A stretch of 64,000 nt of DNA from Poecilobothrus nobilitatus. Taxonomy: Eukaryota > Arthropoda > Insecta > Diptera > Dolichopodidae. The position numbers and the translations under genes were made by a program. Location: NCBI GenBank assembly GCA_947095535.1, contig OX352774.1:246475825-246539824 (forward strand). The letters are read 5' to 3'. Positions 23,632 to 35,092 of this stretch are shown here, piece after piece (position 1 is the stretch's first letter; the number at the start of each line of letters is the position of its first letter). The notes beneath the pieces are model-generated. The model was not told where the DNA came from, ran no database searches, and saw only the letters and a program-made list of their open reading frames with translations.

Positions 23632-24904
23632 CATTTTTACCTGGATATTTGCAATTTGTTTAAGTACAAAAACCTGTTAAATACAGATAAATTTATTTAT
23701 TTTTAATCATTTCCTATTTTAAATGCATATTTAAATATTAAACTTAGTACCTACTTTGTGTCAAAATTTTTGCAGATACATGGCAAGTCTAATTATTCTT
23801 CCGAAAACTTTGACATTTTCATAACGTGTAATTTCGTTGGTATTTGGCGGTTATTTCACGATCAGCAGTAATCAACAACGGTATCAACAGTAATCGTCAA
23901 CATAACAGATTCTGAACATAAGATGATGTTACATTTAACAGTTGCAACTTTTTTTAATTTGTTTATGTATTAATGTCAACAGTCACAGTAACAGGGTTAG
24001 TGACAAAAAAAAATTCTCAACCTATTTTTATTGCTCGAGTCTGTGTATTTGTGATGGATAATTTTTAAATTTTGCGGCAGATAATTTTCTGTCGAACATT
24101 TTTCTTTTAACGGCAACACTAGTGCTGAAGAAATATCCTCACCAGTCACCACAAATTCTAAGCAAAAAAGGTGAGAAACAAAGTGAATGAGAATGCAAAT
24201 GCAGAAAATGCCTATTATTTAAGAACAATTCTTTGAATGAACTACAAAATCCAAACTTGTTTTGTTGTATTTTAATTTAAAACTTGTTTTGTCGTTGTTT
24301 TTTTTCTAATTTTTAATTTAGTAAACTTTTTAGGTATTAAAATGTGCATTTAATTACTGTACCTACGACTGTACCTACGATCCCTTTTATTAAAAATTTT
24401 TTTGAGAAGTGACCGCTTGCTATAAGACTTATTTTATAAATAGCACTAGGTGAAATGTCTGGTTGAGAAATTGATATGTATGGTAAAATATATACATATT
24501 TAGTTAAGTGTGATTTAAGAATTTGTTACAAAAAGTAATGGTACGGTATTTTCTGGATATGTATAATATTTATAAAGTATATATATGTAAAACATCTGTT
24601 TGCGAAAGATTTCACTATGCGAAATCGATATATAGATTGCTAAATTTTCCTTTTCCCAAAAGATATTAAGCAAAATGGCGCTTTGCAGCCGTAAAAACGT
24701 TCAACTGCACATAAATCTTTATTTTTACCTTTAAAACTATGATATTTATTTGATTATAAATTCTGATGACTAAAAATTAAATACTTACTGCACAGAGCGT
24801 AACCCAGAGCGCCCTTTTACTTAAACTTCCTCTATAAACCTTCTTTCTTTACCTTTAGCTATGTATAAGATTAACAATATAGAGATAGAGTTAACTTAAC
24901 TTAA

Positions 24905-25130
24905 AACAGTGGTACCAAATCTCATTGAATAAAAAATTTAAATGACGGGTGAAGAAAATTTACAAAAATCTGATTTTCAATAGAAATATATTTCAAATAA
25001 ACAATTTTGTGACATATGTGTCTAGTTGTATTACCTTAACCAAAAATTGAAGAAAAAAAAAAAAAAGGAAAACAAAAATGAAAATAATTGGATATTTTTT
25101 TTTTTATATAATGGTTCAACATTTTAGGCT
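24905..25130. repeat. Duplicated 3' flank of cluster gene 6
   Basis: The sequence from CAGTGGTACCAAAT to AATTGGATATTTTTTT, then ATATAATGGTTCA, recurs at 31784-32010 next to the chimeric pseudogene, in the same orientation and at the same distance from the gene end. It marks a segmental duplication rather than a transposon. Confidence 0.8.
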
Positions 25131-25248
25131 TCTTCTTTATTCTTTAATTTATTCTTTTCGGTTTTGTCTTCCAAACTTTTTAAGAAAATATTTATCTTAT
25201 CTATTATGTTGAAATGCTTCGTTATTGTATCTTTTATGAAAGGTTTAT

Positions 25249-26142
25249 CTATTGATATTTTGCACAAGGTTCTTTTAATTGATGACTGCAATGAAATTTA
25301 CAAGCTTTATGATCATGTATACGATTGGCCATAATAACACAACCAGTTCTTGAAATGATATCACGATATTCAGAAATTTTTGGTTTTTTATCAGTGATTA
25401 TTCCAACTGATTTATTTTCATTTTCACTATCATTTTTATCATTTTTATCTTTATCATTTTTTTTATCTTTTTTAATTGGACTAAAATCAGTTATTTTCAT
25501 ACTACCTGCATTTTGTGCAGGACTAACTGGAAATCCTGGTTGACATTCAATTATTTTCTTGATTGTTAATGTTACTTCTGGATCTTTTTTAAATTCATCA
25601 CATTCATTTTCATGTTGTGTTTTATATTTTTCATCATTACAATCTTGTGTTTTATTATAATAATTTATATAATCAGTTTGATATGTTGTTAAATTTCGTA
25701 TTTCTTCTATTTTTCGTGTTAAATCTTTTTGTTGCATTTTAATTAAACGTTCATATAAATCTGGATAACAATTTTTTAAAACTAATATAACATTATTGTC
25801 ATCAATAAATGTTTTTGAATATTCATCTTTTTGTTGGGTTAAACTTTTTCCAGAAATTTCATTTGAAACACCTTGACTGCCTCCAATAACTTTTGGTTCT
25901 AAAAAACGACCCATTATTTGATTGCCAGTCCATTCTTTTTTATCATCTGGTTTTTTTCCTGCTAATTGAATTTTTGTTGCACTTAAATTATATTTTTGCG
26001 CACAATCACATTCTTCACCACATTTTGATGTTTGTGGTACTTTAGCACCACCACCTTTCTTAATCTGTGGTTCTTCTAATTGAAGAGAATAATATTGAGG
26101 ATCTTTATAATCATAACGGTAAACAGTTGTGAGTTGAACCAT
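25249..26142 (-). CDS. TTYR-motif cluster protein 6 (297 aa)
   Basis: This is a single-exon gene starting at the ATG at 26142. LTTVYRYDYKDP is at residues 4-15, a Cys cluster CGEECDC at 41-47, EWTG at 70-73 and MGRFLEPKVIGG at 77-88. CYPDLYERLIKMQQ is at 125-138, TTYQTDYINYY at 152-162 and NECDEFKKD at 179-187. A Lys/Asp/Asn-rich linker spans about 224-245. The C-terminal segment SEYRDIISRTGC starts at 257, followed by the tail IHDHKACKFHCSHQLKEPC. It has every block of the family and serves as the reference member. The tail has a regular C-x3-C-x-H-x6-C spacing that could bind a metal or form disulfides. The upstream block at 26173-26220 is shared with four other members. Function is unknown. 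Confidence 0.88.
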   Translation of the reverse strand: MVQLTTVYRYDYKDPQYYSLQLEEPQIKKGGGAKVPQTSKCGEECDCAQKYNLSATKIQLAGKKPDDKKEWTGNQIMGRFLEPKVIGGSQGVSNEISGKSLTQQKDEYSKTFIDDNNVILVLKNCYPDLYERLIKMQQKDLTRKIEEIRNLTTYQTDYINYYNKTQDCNDEKYKTQHENECDEFKKDPEVTLTIKKIIECQPGFPVSPAQNAGSMKITDFSPIKKDKKNDKDKNDKNDSENENKSVGIITDKKPKISEYRDIISRTGCVIMANRIHDHKACKFHCSHQLKEPCAKYQ

Positions 26143-26172
26143 TATTATTTTTTTTGTTTTTATTATTTTTTA

Positions 26173-26220
26173 ATTTAACCGGGAGTTTCCAAATATTTTT
26201 GTAATAATAATTTTATGGCG
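26173..26220 (-). promoter_or_regulatory. Conserved upstream block, cluster gene 6
   Basis: Plus-strand words AACCGGGAGTTTCCAAATA and TAATAATAATTTTATGG lie about 35 bp upstream of the ATG. Equivalent blocks precede the minus-strand genes ending at 28755, 32553, 35905 and 38896. It is a likely core promoter or 5' UTR element. Confidence 0.5.
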
Positions 26221-27924
26221 AACTATGAATTTTGTTGTTGGATTATTTGGTTATTTTAAAATATTGTTAGATTTATGTACTTGAAAATTTAAATAATTTT
26301 TAAATATAGTTTTTATTGGGGAAGGATTAAAATGATTTCATTTTGATTGAAAAAATATACATATTATGATTATTAAATTTAGAATTAAAAAATAATAAAT
26401 TTAAGTTGAATAATTTGCTATGTCTATATGGGCTTAATTAGATTTAGAATAATTTTCTTAAATGATCTTTTAACATTATTCAAAGTATATATATAGTCAA
26501 AGAGTGTATTATAAAAATTTACTTTTACCCTGTATTTACGAATAGAATACACCCCAGCCTTCTATCCTCTGTTTTTTGCTTCTTTTGGAAAATCATTTCT
26601 TTGCTTTGTAATATCTAAAAGTGTATCCGAACACTTCTATTTATTCTTAAACAAATTTTTTTTTAAAGCTAAAAATGAACTTCTTTTTAATGATTAAAGA
26701 AGTTATTTTTTTTATTAAAGAAATTTGTAAGTTTGTTTAAGATATAACTTAATCCGGAGTATGTCATATGCCCGTATCTTAATTTGACTGATTTTTTTGT
26801 AAGTTATCTGTATTATAATTTGCCAGTATTTGATTTGACTGTATGTAAAATATTAGGGGTATATTAGAGTTTGTTTCAAAATCTGAGTGTCAATAATTTA
26901 TTTAACAGGGACTTCGAGGCGGCAGCCACCACTTTTGTAAATGTTTTGTTGGTGAAATATGTATGTAAAACTTATAATTACTATTATAATTCGGGGACAT
27001 TTAAGAGTTGGTTGCAAATAAAATCCAGTCAAATGAAAATACAGAAAAATGATATACAATCAAGTGACATACAGTCAAATGACATTCAGTCTTTTGGTAG
27101 TAACCCAACTTAATCATATAATAAATAATGAGAAAAGTAAACAAGTTCAGATTGTCTAGAGAAATTATCTATAACATTCTACTTTGCTATGGTTTTTAAA
27201 TGAGGAAAGAAAGTTTAAGATAACTCCCCGCACATCAACTTTGATCATCAAAAGGTTGTAAAAAAAAAATATTAGAACAGACCAAGAGAGGCGTCTCATT
27301 AAATTTGAGTTAACAACTCATTTCATATAAAGTTAAAAAAAGAAACACAAAAATAAAATTTATATTAAAAAGAAAAATATTTTATTACATTTAGGTATAT
27401 GATAATTCATAGCTTTGGTAAAAATTTGTAGTATACAATTTCTTAAAATATAAGAGTTTAGCTTTTAATAACTGATGCACTTGCGCAACAACATTGTTTT
27501 GTTTTTAATTTTTATATAAAATTGCAATAGAAAACTTTTTACATTATAAGATTAGATGTTAAAGTACATATGTATATGTATATAATATGTATCTATATTT
27601 TACTTTTGAATTTAAGAAATACATAATATGTACATTATGTATATGTTATCATTTGTGCTGGAATTTTTTTTTTACCGAAGTGCAATGAATCTCATCTTTA
27701 ATTTATATCTTACACAGTTCACAGAAAACAAAATAATTAAAGAGAAATGATAAGAGTTTTTATAGAAATGCTATTAATTTTATGCTTTCACTCTCTACTC
27801 CTTAATTTTTTTTTTTTCAGTTTTGTGCCACAAATTTTGTTTTCAAAAGTATATTTTTTAATCGCGATTCAAAAATTCAAAAATTCCTTTCATTGAAACT
27901 TTTGATAGTTTATTGTTTGAAAGT
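26221..27924. other. Spacer with family A repeat
   Basis: Apart from the repeat at 26755-27113, nothing coding is seen. The part from about 27380 to 27800 resembles 37640-37950, downstream of the gene at 38072, in matching order (TTTGGTAAAAATTTGTAGT and TTACACAG near AAAGAGAAA). Paralogous 3' flanks are therefore retained. Confidence 0.55.
26755..27113 (+). repeat. Interspersed repeat family A, best-preserved copy
   Basis: Repeated words GTCAAATGACATACAGTCAA and AGTCAAATGACATTCAGTC lie at the right end, and inverted counterparts (AATTTGACTG, ATTTGACTGTATG) at the left. The core GTTTCAAAATCTGAGTGTCA, then ATAATTTATTTAACAGGGAC, matches the inverted copy near 46150-46245. Inverted subterminal repeats and lack of coding suggest a MITE-like element. 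The open frame across it is fortuitous. Confidence 0.7.
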
Positions 27925-28755
27925 TTATTTGTACCTGTGACAAGAATCTATTAATTGATGATTACATATTTTAGCACAATTTTTATGATCATGTATTTGA
28001 TTTTTCATAATAATACAACCGGTTCTTGAAATCACATCACGATATTCAGATATTATTGGTTTTTTTTTAGAAGTTAATTCTATTTCTAAATTTGAAACTC
28101 CTTTACTTTTATCTTTTGTTTCAGGCATTGAATCTGATATTCGTCCTTCTGCTGGTTTACCTGGAAATACATCTTGACATTCCATAATTTTCTTAACTTC
28201 TTCTTTTATTTTATCATTTTTAAATTCATCACATTCATTTTCATCTTTCATTTTATTATTAGTTTCATCATTATCTGAAGGATTTCTCGAATAATCTACA
28301 AAATCAGTTTGGTATGTTGTTGTAAAATCGAATTCATCTTGTTTTTGTGATGATTCGTTTTGTTCCATTTTTAATAAACGTTCATATAAATCTGGATAAC
28401 ATTTTTGCAAAACTAATCCAACTTTATTTTGATCATTAATATTTTGTGTATCGTTTTGTTGAATGGAATTATTTACCGAATTTTTATTTAAAATACCCTT
28501 AGTATCTCCAATAATTGCTGGTGTTATTAAACGACCTAATTGTTGAATACCAGTCCATTCAATATCATTTTGTTTATTTATATCTTCAGACAATTGATTA
28601 TTTTCTGATTTACCACAATTACATACTTCATCACAATTTGTTTGATCTTCTTCTGATGGCTTATTAACTCTCCTTTCATCTAACTTTTCGTCATCACAAA
28701 TAATAAATCTGGGATCTCTATAATCACGACGATAAACTGACATAAGTTGAACCAT
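27925..28755 (-). CDS. TTYR-motif cluster protein 7 (276 aa)
   Basis: This is a single-exon gene from the ATG at 28755. VYRRDYRDP is at residues 7-15 (VYR instead of TYR), the Cys cluster CDEVCNC at 41-47 and EWTG at 67-70. LGRLITPAIIG is at 73-83, CYPDLYERLLKMEQ at 119-132, TTTYQTDF at 145-152 and NECDEFKND at 173-181. SEYRDVISRTGC starts at 236 and is followed by IHDHKNCAKICNHQL, then DSCHRY. It is closest to protein 6 over the middle and C-terminus, while its first 85 residues are those copied into the pseudogene at 32148. The gene sits 1.8 kb upstream of gene 6 on the same strand. No membrane or secretion signals are present. Function is unknown. Confidence 0.88.
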   Translation of the reverse strand: MVQLMSVYRRDYRDPRFIICDDEKLDERRVNKPSEEDQTNCDEVCNCGKSENNQLSEDINKQNDIEWTGIQQLGRLITPAIIGDTKGILNKNSVNNSIQQNDTQNINDQNKVGLVLQKCYPDLYERLLKMEQNESSQKQDEFDFTTTYQTDFVDYSRNPSDNDETNNKMKDENECDEFKNDKIKEEVKKIMECQDVFPGKPAEGRISDSMPETKDKSKGVSNLEIELTSKKKPIISEYRDVISRTGCIIMKNQIHDHKNCAKICNHQLIDSCHRYK

Positions 28756-28782
28756 TATTTAATGAATTGAATTTTTGATTTT

Positions 28783-28832
28783 AAATAACCGATTTTTAAA
28801 TTATTTACAATATCAATTTTAATAGAAACTAA
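28783..28832 (-). promoter_or_regulatory. Conserved upstream block, cluster gene 7
   Basis: Plus-strand words AAATAACCGATTTTTAAATT and ATCAATTTTAATAGAAACT lie about 32 bp upstream of the ATG. It is almost identical to the block before the pseudogene (32581-32630) and related to those at 26173, 35929 and 38916. Confidence 0.5.
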
Positions 28833-31783
28833 GAATATTTTTTTTTTTTTGGTTTTTTTTTTGCTATATAACTTTTTTTCTTAGATTTTTTTTTTTAATT
28901 ATACTTGAAAATTTAAATGCCGAAAATTATAAATTCCTGGAAATAAATAAAAAAAAAAACACATACATAGATAAATCACATATTTATAATATGACAATAA
29001 TTTGAAGTTAAAAATCAAATCAAAAAATTCAAAAAAATAAAAAATTGTATCAAAAAAGTGCTCAATTTAATCGAATATTATAAAGATACTAGTTGTTGGC
29101 CCGTCATAGAATGACGGAGTTAATTATGGTAGATTTTATTTTTATATACATACCTACATATTTGTTTTTGCAATTTGGGAATAATGTATAATTTGTACTT
29201 TGCCAAATAATGCAGTAAATAGAAAAGAAAGTTATTATTTTTAATTTATATTACAAAAAAAATATTATGTTTCCATCCGGAATTTTACCTGCACACTACC
29301 GTGTCAGAATCAGACACACTAAATATGTACTAATGAAAAAAAAATATGTACTAATGAAAGAAGAAATGCAAAAACACTATAAAAATATTTTATAACTAAA
29401 TTAAGCTAACTTAATGTAAAATGTGAATAGTAATAAGAATTTATCATGCACGAAAAAGACGGAATAAAAAATAAGCGATTTGAAACCAAAGAATAAAATA
29501 TTCATTTGGGTACCTACTATCCAGATATATACACACAATTCCAATTTCAGTTATCCCTATACCCAATACATTATACTCGCACACCAATAAATTCATTTGG
29601 GTTCCCGTAATAAAATTACATTATAAAAATATATATAGTGCTGTTCTTCTTTTTATAATATGTTTGCACTAATGCACAGACACAGTGGATATGAAAAATA
29701 GAAAAATATATTGCATCTACTCTTGAAAATAGACTTTTTTGTTGTATGAAAAATGCATTAGGTTTGTAAAAAAGAGTGATACTACTTTCTATAACGATAC
29801 TTTGATTACAATAAAATTTGGAAAAAAAATTCTTTTTAACAAAAAAACGAGGAAGAATACATTTGTCTTTGTCAACTCTTAGATAGCCGTACGAACCGTT
29901 AGTATATGTACATAGCCTCTCACCTTGCTTATAATATAATTTTTTTAATTTTTCAGTATTTTAAAATAATTTCTAGATCTATGGTTTGTAATAATATTCA
30001 AACTATATGTTTATACATTCTGCAAAATCAGATTTTAACCTTTCACATAACGATTATCAATCCAAAACTTTTCCAAATATGCTATAGTATCATTTAATAC
30101 TAAGCGGCAAATGTATAATAATTTATACTGTATATATGTATTATATATCATTCATTCATCAGTGACATGTAAATTAACATGAGTTATATAAGTATGTATT
30201 CTAATATCATATAGATAAATAATATCATTTAAATATAAATTCTTCAAGCAACCGTTATATTTTTTATTTATTTATTTTTTTTTGTACTACGCATCATCCT
30301 CAACAATTTCAAATGATCGAGTAAAAAAAAATGCAAAAAATTGTTAAAAAAATTTGTTAGAAGAATTTAGAAAAATGAAGTCACACTTTCGTCAATTTTA
30401 AGGTAACCCTATATTATTAAGAAAAGTTGTTAATAGAAATATCCACCCCATACAGCTCCGAAACGGGGCGATACAAAAATATTTTCTGAAATGACTCATA
30501 CTTATTTTCAAAGACCTAACTTCTCTGAAAATTTTAAGTTTCTAACTTAAACCGTTTGGAAGATAGCAGGAATCAAGAATTTTGCAAAATTTGAGTTTTG
30601 CATAACGGTAAATTAAGACACCGTATGCTACAAGTATATATTTATTGTATATATATTTTTAAAGCTAATAAAAGCAGTAATCGTCTGGCGTTCTCAAATT
30701 GAAGATATACATTATAAAGGGTTTTCCAATTTGAGTGATATGATTTCTTTTCAAAAAAAAGTACACTAATTGTTAAGGAAATTCAAATGTTTTTATTTAA
30801 TGTGAAGTATACAATTGATACAATTAAGTTCGGAATAAAACGTCATTCAAATGGTCTCCACGACTTCTTTTGCAGAAACGAATTCGATGAACCCAATTTT
30901 CGAACACTTTTTCTACTAAATCATCCACATACCATACATACAAAGGTATATCTAGCTAGCTTATTTCGAGGTGTTACAAACGGAGGAGCAATTTTAATAT
31001 ACCCGATCGTTATCGTACGGATATAAAAAATCAATTCGAAAAAATGAATGAATGAAAAAATAATATTTTTTTTTCGTTTTTTTTATGACTTTTCTTTCCC
31101 CATACGTAATGTATCTTAAGTTTGAAAAATTAAAAATATTTTCAATTAGAAAATCTATACTGTATACATTGTAGCTATGTTTTTTTTTATATAATAGAAC
31201 ACATCCAACACAACACTTTAAAATGAATGCGTTTGTTACACATCATTTTTCTGGACAAATATGATATAAAATATCTCTAACATTCTTTAATTAAGAATAT
31301 ATAATATATAAGAATGAACAAAACCATACTTTTCAGATGTAACTTATCATGTTCGCCTAACTTTACGAGAAAAAGATATAATCATATAGCTTTTCAGTTG
31401 CATAACAATATAACTTAGAGGGTTTAAAAATATTACTTAGGAAAGTGAATCATGTGCGATGTTAAAATACCTTTGTGTATTAGAATAACATTTTATATGA
31501 TCTCAATTGCATCACGGGTGCGTGCTCTCTGTATAAATATTTTTGTGTTCTCAAAGTATTAAGTGATATTTCATGACTCTACTTGTACCATTAAAATAGT
31601 AGAGACAGCTTGAGTTCGCGCTTATATTAGCGCATTATTTACACAAAAAACTGTGCGCTGCTTCACTCTCAAAAGAAAATTTATTTATTTGAATGTGCAC
31701 AGGGCATTATTTATAAACTCTTAGTTAATCTTCTGCTGTATAAGCACAACTAATTTGATAGATGTAGAGGCAACAAAAGACAG
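28833..31783. other. Gene-free spacer between cluster gene 7 and the pseudogene
   Basis: About 3 kb has no supportable gene. A stretch at 29090-29330 beginning ACTAGTTGTTGGCCCGTCAT has the look of an old interspersed repeat end. A relatively G/C-rich stretch at 30365-30640 (ATCCACCCCATACAGCTCCG) is also repeat-like. Neither could be classified. Confidence 0.5.
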
Positions 31784-32010
31784 TGGTACCAAATATCTTA
31801 ATAAGAAAACAATGCGCAGATAATTAAATGATGAGGCAGGGAAAAAATTACAAAAATCAGAAGTTCGATAGAAAAATATTATATTTAAAATAAATAATTT
31901 TATAGCATTATGTATCAGTTTGTACCTTAACCAAAACTAAAAAAAAAAGAAAAACTAAAGTGAAAATAATTGGATATATTTTTTTATATAATGGTTCATC
32001 ATTTTTGAAG
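31784..32010. repeat. Duplicated 3' flank of the chimeric pseudogene
   Basis: This matches 24905-25130, the 3' flank of cluster gene 6, including CAGTGGTACCAAAT and AAAATAATTGGATAT. It shows that the 3' side of the broken copy derives from a gene-6-like duplication. Confidence 0.8.
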
Positions 32011-32147
32011 TTTGAACTTAAATTATATTTTTTAGTTAATATTTTTTCGTTTTTATCTTCAAACTATTTAAGAAAATATTTTTCTAATCCGTTATAGGTT
32101 GAAATGCATCGGTAAAATTTTGGTTCACTGCATCTTTTATGAACGTT

Positions 32148-32553
32148 TTATCTATATTGATACCTTACACAAGGTTCTTTTAATTGATGGCAGCAATGAA
32201 ATTTACAAGTTTTGTGATCATATATGCGGTTGGCTATAATAATACAATCAGTTGTTGAAATATCATCACGATATTTAGTAATTTTATCCCCGAGTAATCC
32301 CAATAATTGCTGGTGTTATTAAACGACCAAATTTTTGAATACCAGTCCATTCAATATTATTTTCTTTATTTATATTTTCAGGCAATTCATTCTTTTCTGA
32401 ACTCTCATAATTACAAATTTCATCATCTATTGATTGATCTTGTTGTTGTTGTGATACGTTATTAGCGTTCTTTTCATCTAATTTTTCTCCATTAGTAATC
32501 AAATTTTTGGGATCTCTAAAAGCATCGCGATAAATTGTCATAAGGTGAACCAT
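32148..32553 (-). pseudogene. Chimeric, internally deleted TTYR-cluster pseudogene
   Basis: The N-terminal part (ATG at 32553, 89 codons, stop at 32284) follows cluster protein 7 closely. It has IYRDAFRDP, then IEWTGI and FGRLITPAIIG. Immediately after the break near 32284-32292, and in another frame, the sequence resumes as the C-terminal segment of a protein-6-like gene: KYRDDIS, then ANRIYDHKTCKFHCCHQLKE and PCVRYQ. The whole middle (CYPDLYERL, TTYQTDY and linker) is missing. The original stop is also disturbed, so reading continues two codons to 32148. The upstream flank matches gene 7 and the downstream flank matches gene 6. This fits unequal exchange or deletion between tandem neighbours. 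The frame change argues against a working protein, though the 89-aa head could still be transcribed. Confidence 0.88.
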
Positions 32554-32580
32554 TATTTAAATGAATTGAATATTTGATTT

Positions 32581-32630
32581 TAAACAACTGATTTTTAATT
32601 TTTTTACAATATCAATTTTAGTAGAAACTA
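32581..32630 (-). promoter_or_regulatory. Conserved upstream block, pseudogene copy
   Basis: Plus-strand words AACAACTGATTTTTAATT and ATCAATTTTAGTAGAAACT lie about 32 bp upstream of the ATG. It is nearly the same as the block before gene 7, which supports the origin of the 5' half. Confidence 0.45.
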
Positions 32631-35092
32631 AAAAAAATTTTTTTTTTTGTTTTTTTTCCTTTAACTTTTTTTAGGATTTTTTCTTTTTTAATTATACTTG
32701 AAAATTTAAATTCCGAAAATTATAAATTCATAGTAAAGATAAAGAAAAATTAATTTTGATTAAAAAAAGAAAAGTATAAATACATACATACATATTTATA
32801 TAATATGACATATAAAAAATTAAAATTGTATCAAAAGAGTGATTACGTGATCAATTCAATCGATTTATAATAAAATAATTTTCAATTTTAAGTATGAAAG
32901 TAAGTATGAAAGTAAGGTATATACATTATCAGTTCAGTCGTCAGTTCAGCCGACAATTTTGTGACCGAACTGATAATGTATACTCTACTTAAGACTTTTA
33001 TAGCTTTCCAGTATGTATAGATAGTAGTAGCACCTCTAAATTAATAAAGTGTCTTGGAAATCGTGATAATTTTTTTCTGACTTATGACGTAGTGATTAAG
33101 TTTTTTATCGTGCAATCGAAGGGTCTAAGATTCAAACTACAGTCTTATCATATAAAAATAAAAAAACCTAAATCTATCTTGGAGCTGCATTTGGTTATTA
33201 CATCTTACAGAAATCAAGATGCTATATACTACTGCATGTTGGAACTATGTATGGCTCACTTTCCAATTCAAAGTTTTCGAATGTCTCTCATAACGATACA
33301 ACCTAGTCAATATACTGTGTCAAATTCGCAGATTGGTATATAGATTACCACATTCCTTAAGAAAAAAAATGTAAAAAAATTTCAAAATAAAAATGAATGA
33401 GTTAAATATAAAATTACTAATTAATTAAAGATATATATGAAATGTGCAAGCGAACTGATGGTGTATACAAATAGTTTAGGATTGAAAGGTCGAAATAATC
33501 ACAATAAAATTCAGTCATGTTGATTAATGGCGAACATATTTTTCTTTTCAGCAAATCATTAGCGACGATATTATATCTTCTTACATTCGCAAATTTATGA
33601 AATTTAGCGAAAACCCGAACAATTTATGTTTGGGCGAACTTTTTACTATTACACACTGTATTCAACAGATTACGCGGAAGGTTTGAAACCATATCGCGAA
33701 AGCTAATAGAGACCAATAATTGTCTGAGCTTTTTAATATCTTAACTGCATGTCATTTTATTATATTTCGGTATAGTAAAACTTAAAATTATAATTTGTTT
33801 GCTGTTTTTTGACCAATTATTCGATTAAAAAATAAGTTTAGAAGCATTAAAGAAGAATCAATTTAAGAGAGGATCTAATGCGACTACACTTTACTTCTTC
33901 TTAAAAAATTTTATAGCATCTAAAAGGACTGATTTGTTTTTGTAATTAAGAACCCTCCTTTTTAGAAAAGAAAAACAATATTTTTTTATATAAGATATGA
34001 TTTGAAAAGAATGAGGGGTAGGTAGGGTTATACTGCAGATTAGAAATTGGAAAAACAGTTGCTCAAGATCGTGGACAGATGTTGTGAAAAACCTCACACC
34101 GAGCTGTAGCGTCATAAGAAAAAGAAAAAAAAAATATGAAGTAAAATTTTTTTGTTAAATTTTATATGAAATTTTTTTTTAAGTGGGTTGACCCATTTTA
34201 GGAAGGGCAAAAAAATGGCATTTTGTTTTAGAGTTTTAAAAATTTTCCGTTATTTAGTCCTTATATTCTTCAATGGCGAATAAAAATAACTCTAAAAATT
34301 CAGTTTTTTAACTAAATATTAAAAACCATTTTGTAACTAAACTATTTACAATTTCTATATTTTTAGAAAGTAAATCTTGTGAAATTTTGATAAGTATAAT
34401 ACACCTACACATATGTATGTATATGAATACTTTATAATGTCGTTAATACACCTTATACTTCAGCATATACATACATACATACATATATGTATGTGATAAA
34501 AAATTGAATATGTAAACATGTTTAATATGAAAACATGTTAATTCGTGTTAAAGTATTTTTGTACAAAGTTTAAACCATAGAAAAACATGTTAATTTGTAT
34601 CTAAGTATATGTGCAAGTGTAGGCAAAATTTGAAAAGGATCGAATGCGAGAACTAAAGTAAAGTTTAACCTCTAATGCTGCCTTTAATTTAAGATTTTAA
34701 ATTTGTATAAAGGACCAGACATTGAAGAAAATGAAAATAAAAAAAAACATACATATACATATGTATGTATGTATTAAAAAAATTTAAATAATTTTGCATA
34801 TACCTATATTTCCACAAACAATTTATCTATAACAAATGTAATTAATAATCATTAATGTTATGGTCATTCATTATTTCGGTAATGGTAAAAATATCATTTT
34901 TATGCTGTTTAATTTTTACACTAAGCTTGCTCGTAAATCGATAAATCTTTTCTTATATTTCAAAAAACAAAAAAAAAAAAAAATCAAGAATAGCTCTTAA
35001 AGCAAAAGTTTTTTGTGCTACCAAATTCTATTCTTTACTTTTTTTTTCAAATTTTGATTTAAGAAATCGTTTTAACTTCTGAAAGTTTATCG
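32631..35092. other. Spacer with an inverted-repeat hairpin
   Basis: No gene is seen. The hairpin at 32916-32985 and a related word (GAACTGATGGTGTATAC) at 33451-33467 are the only structured elements. ATACATACATA-type runs lie near 34410-34490 and 34750-34775. Confidence 0.55.
32916..32985. repeat. Imperfect inverted repeat, about 22-bp arms
   Basis: The left arm GGTATATACATTATCAGTTC continues with AGTC, and the right arm is GACCGAACTGATAATGTATA then CTC. They pair with few mismatches around a 23-nt loop that itself contains CAGTTCAGCCGAC. A short tandem repeat (TAAGTATGAAAG twice) precedes it. It may be the end of a MITE, since a diverged copy of the arm word occurs again near 33451. Confidence 0.6.

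Larger units (their letters stand above)
23147..25248. other. Convergent intergenic region with a LINE fragment
   Basis: Between the converging genes at 22358 and 25249 the only identifiable coding remnant is the reverse-transcriptase fragment at 23389. DNA at 24905-25130, next to the 3' end of the following gene, is duplicated at 31784-32010. Confidence 0.65.

Noticed and set aside
24090..24180. Short exon-like stretch ending in GGTGAGAAA
   Set aside because: About 25 codons read openly before a donor-like word, but no acceptor, partner exon or homology could be found.
26871..27113. 80-codon plus-strand frame
   Set aside because: It coincides with the family A repeat, and its Ser-Asn-Asp-Ile-Gln repeats come from the subterminal words.
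30365..30640. Possible fourth copy of repeat family B
   Set aside because: A few words (CAGCTCCG, CGGGGCGA) are similar in style, but the order does not align with the other copies.
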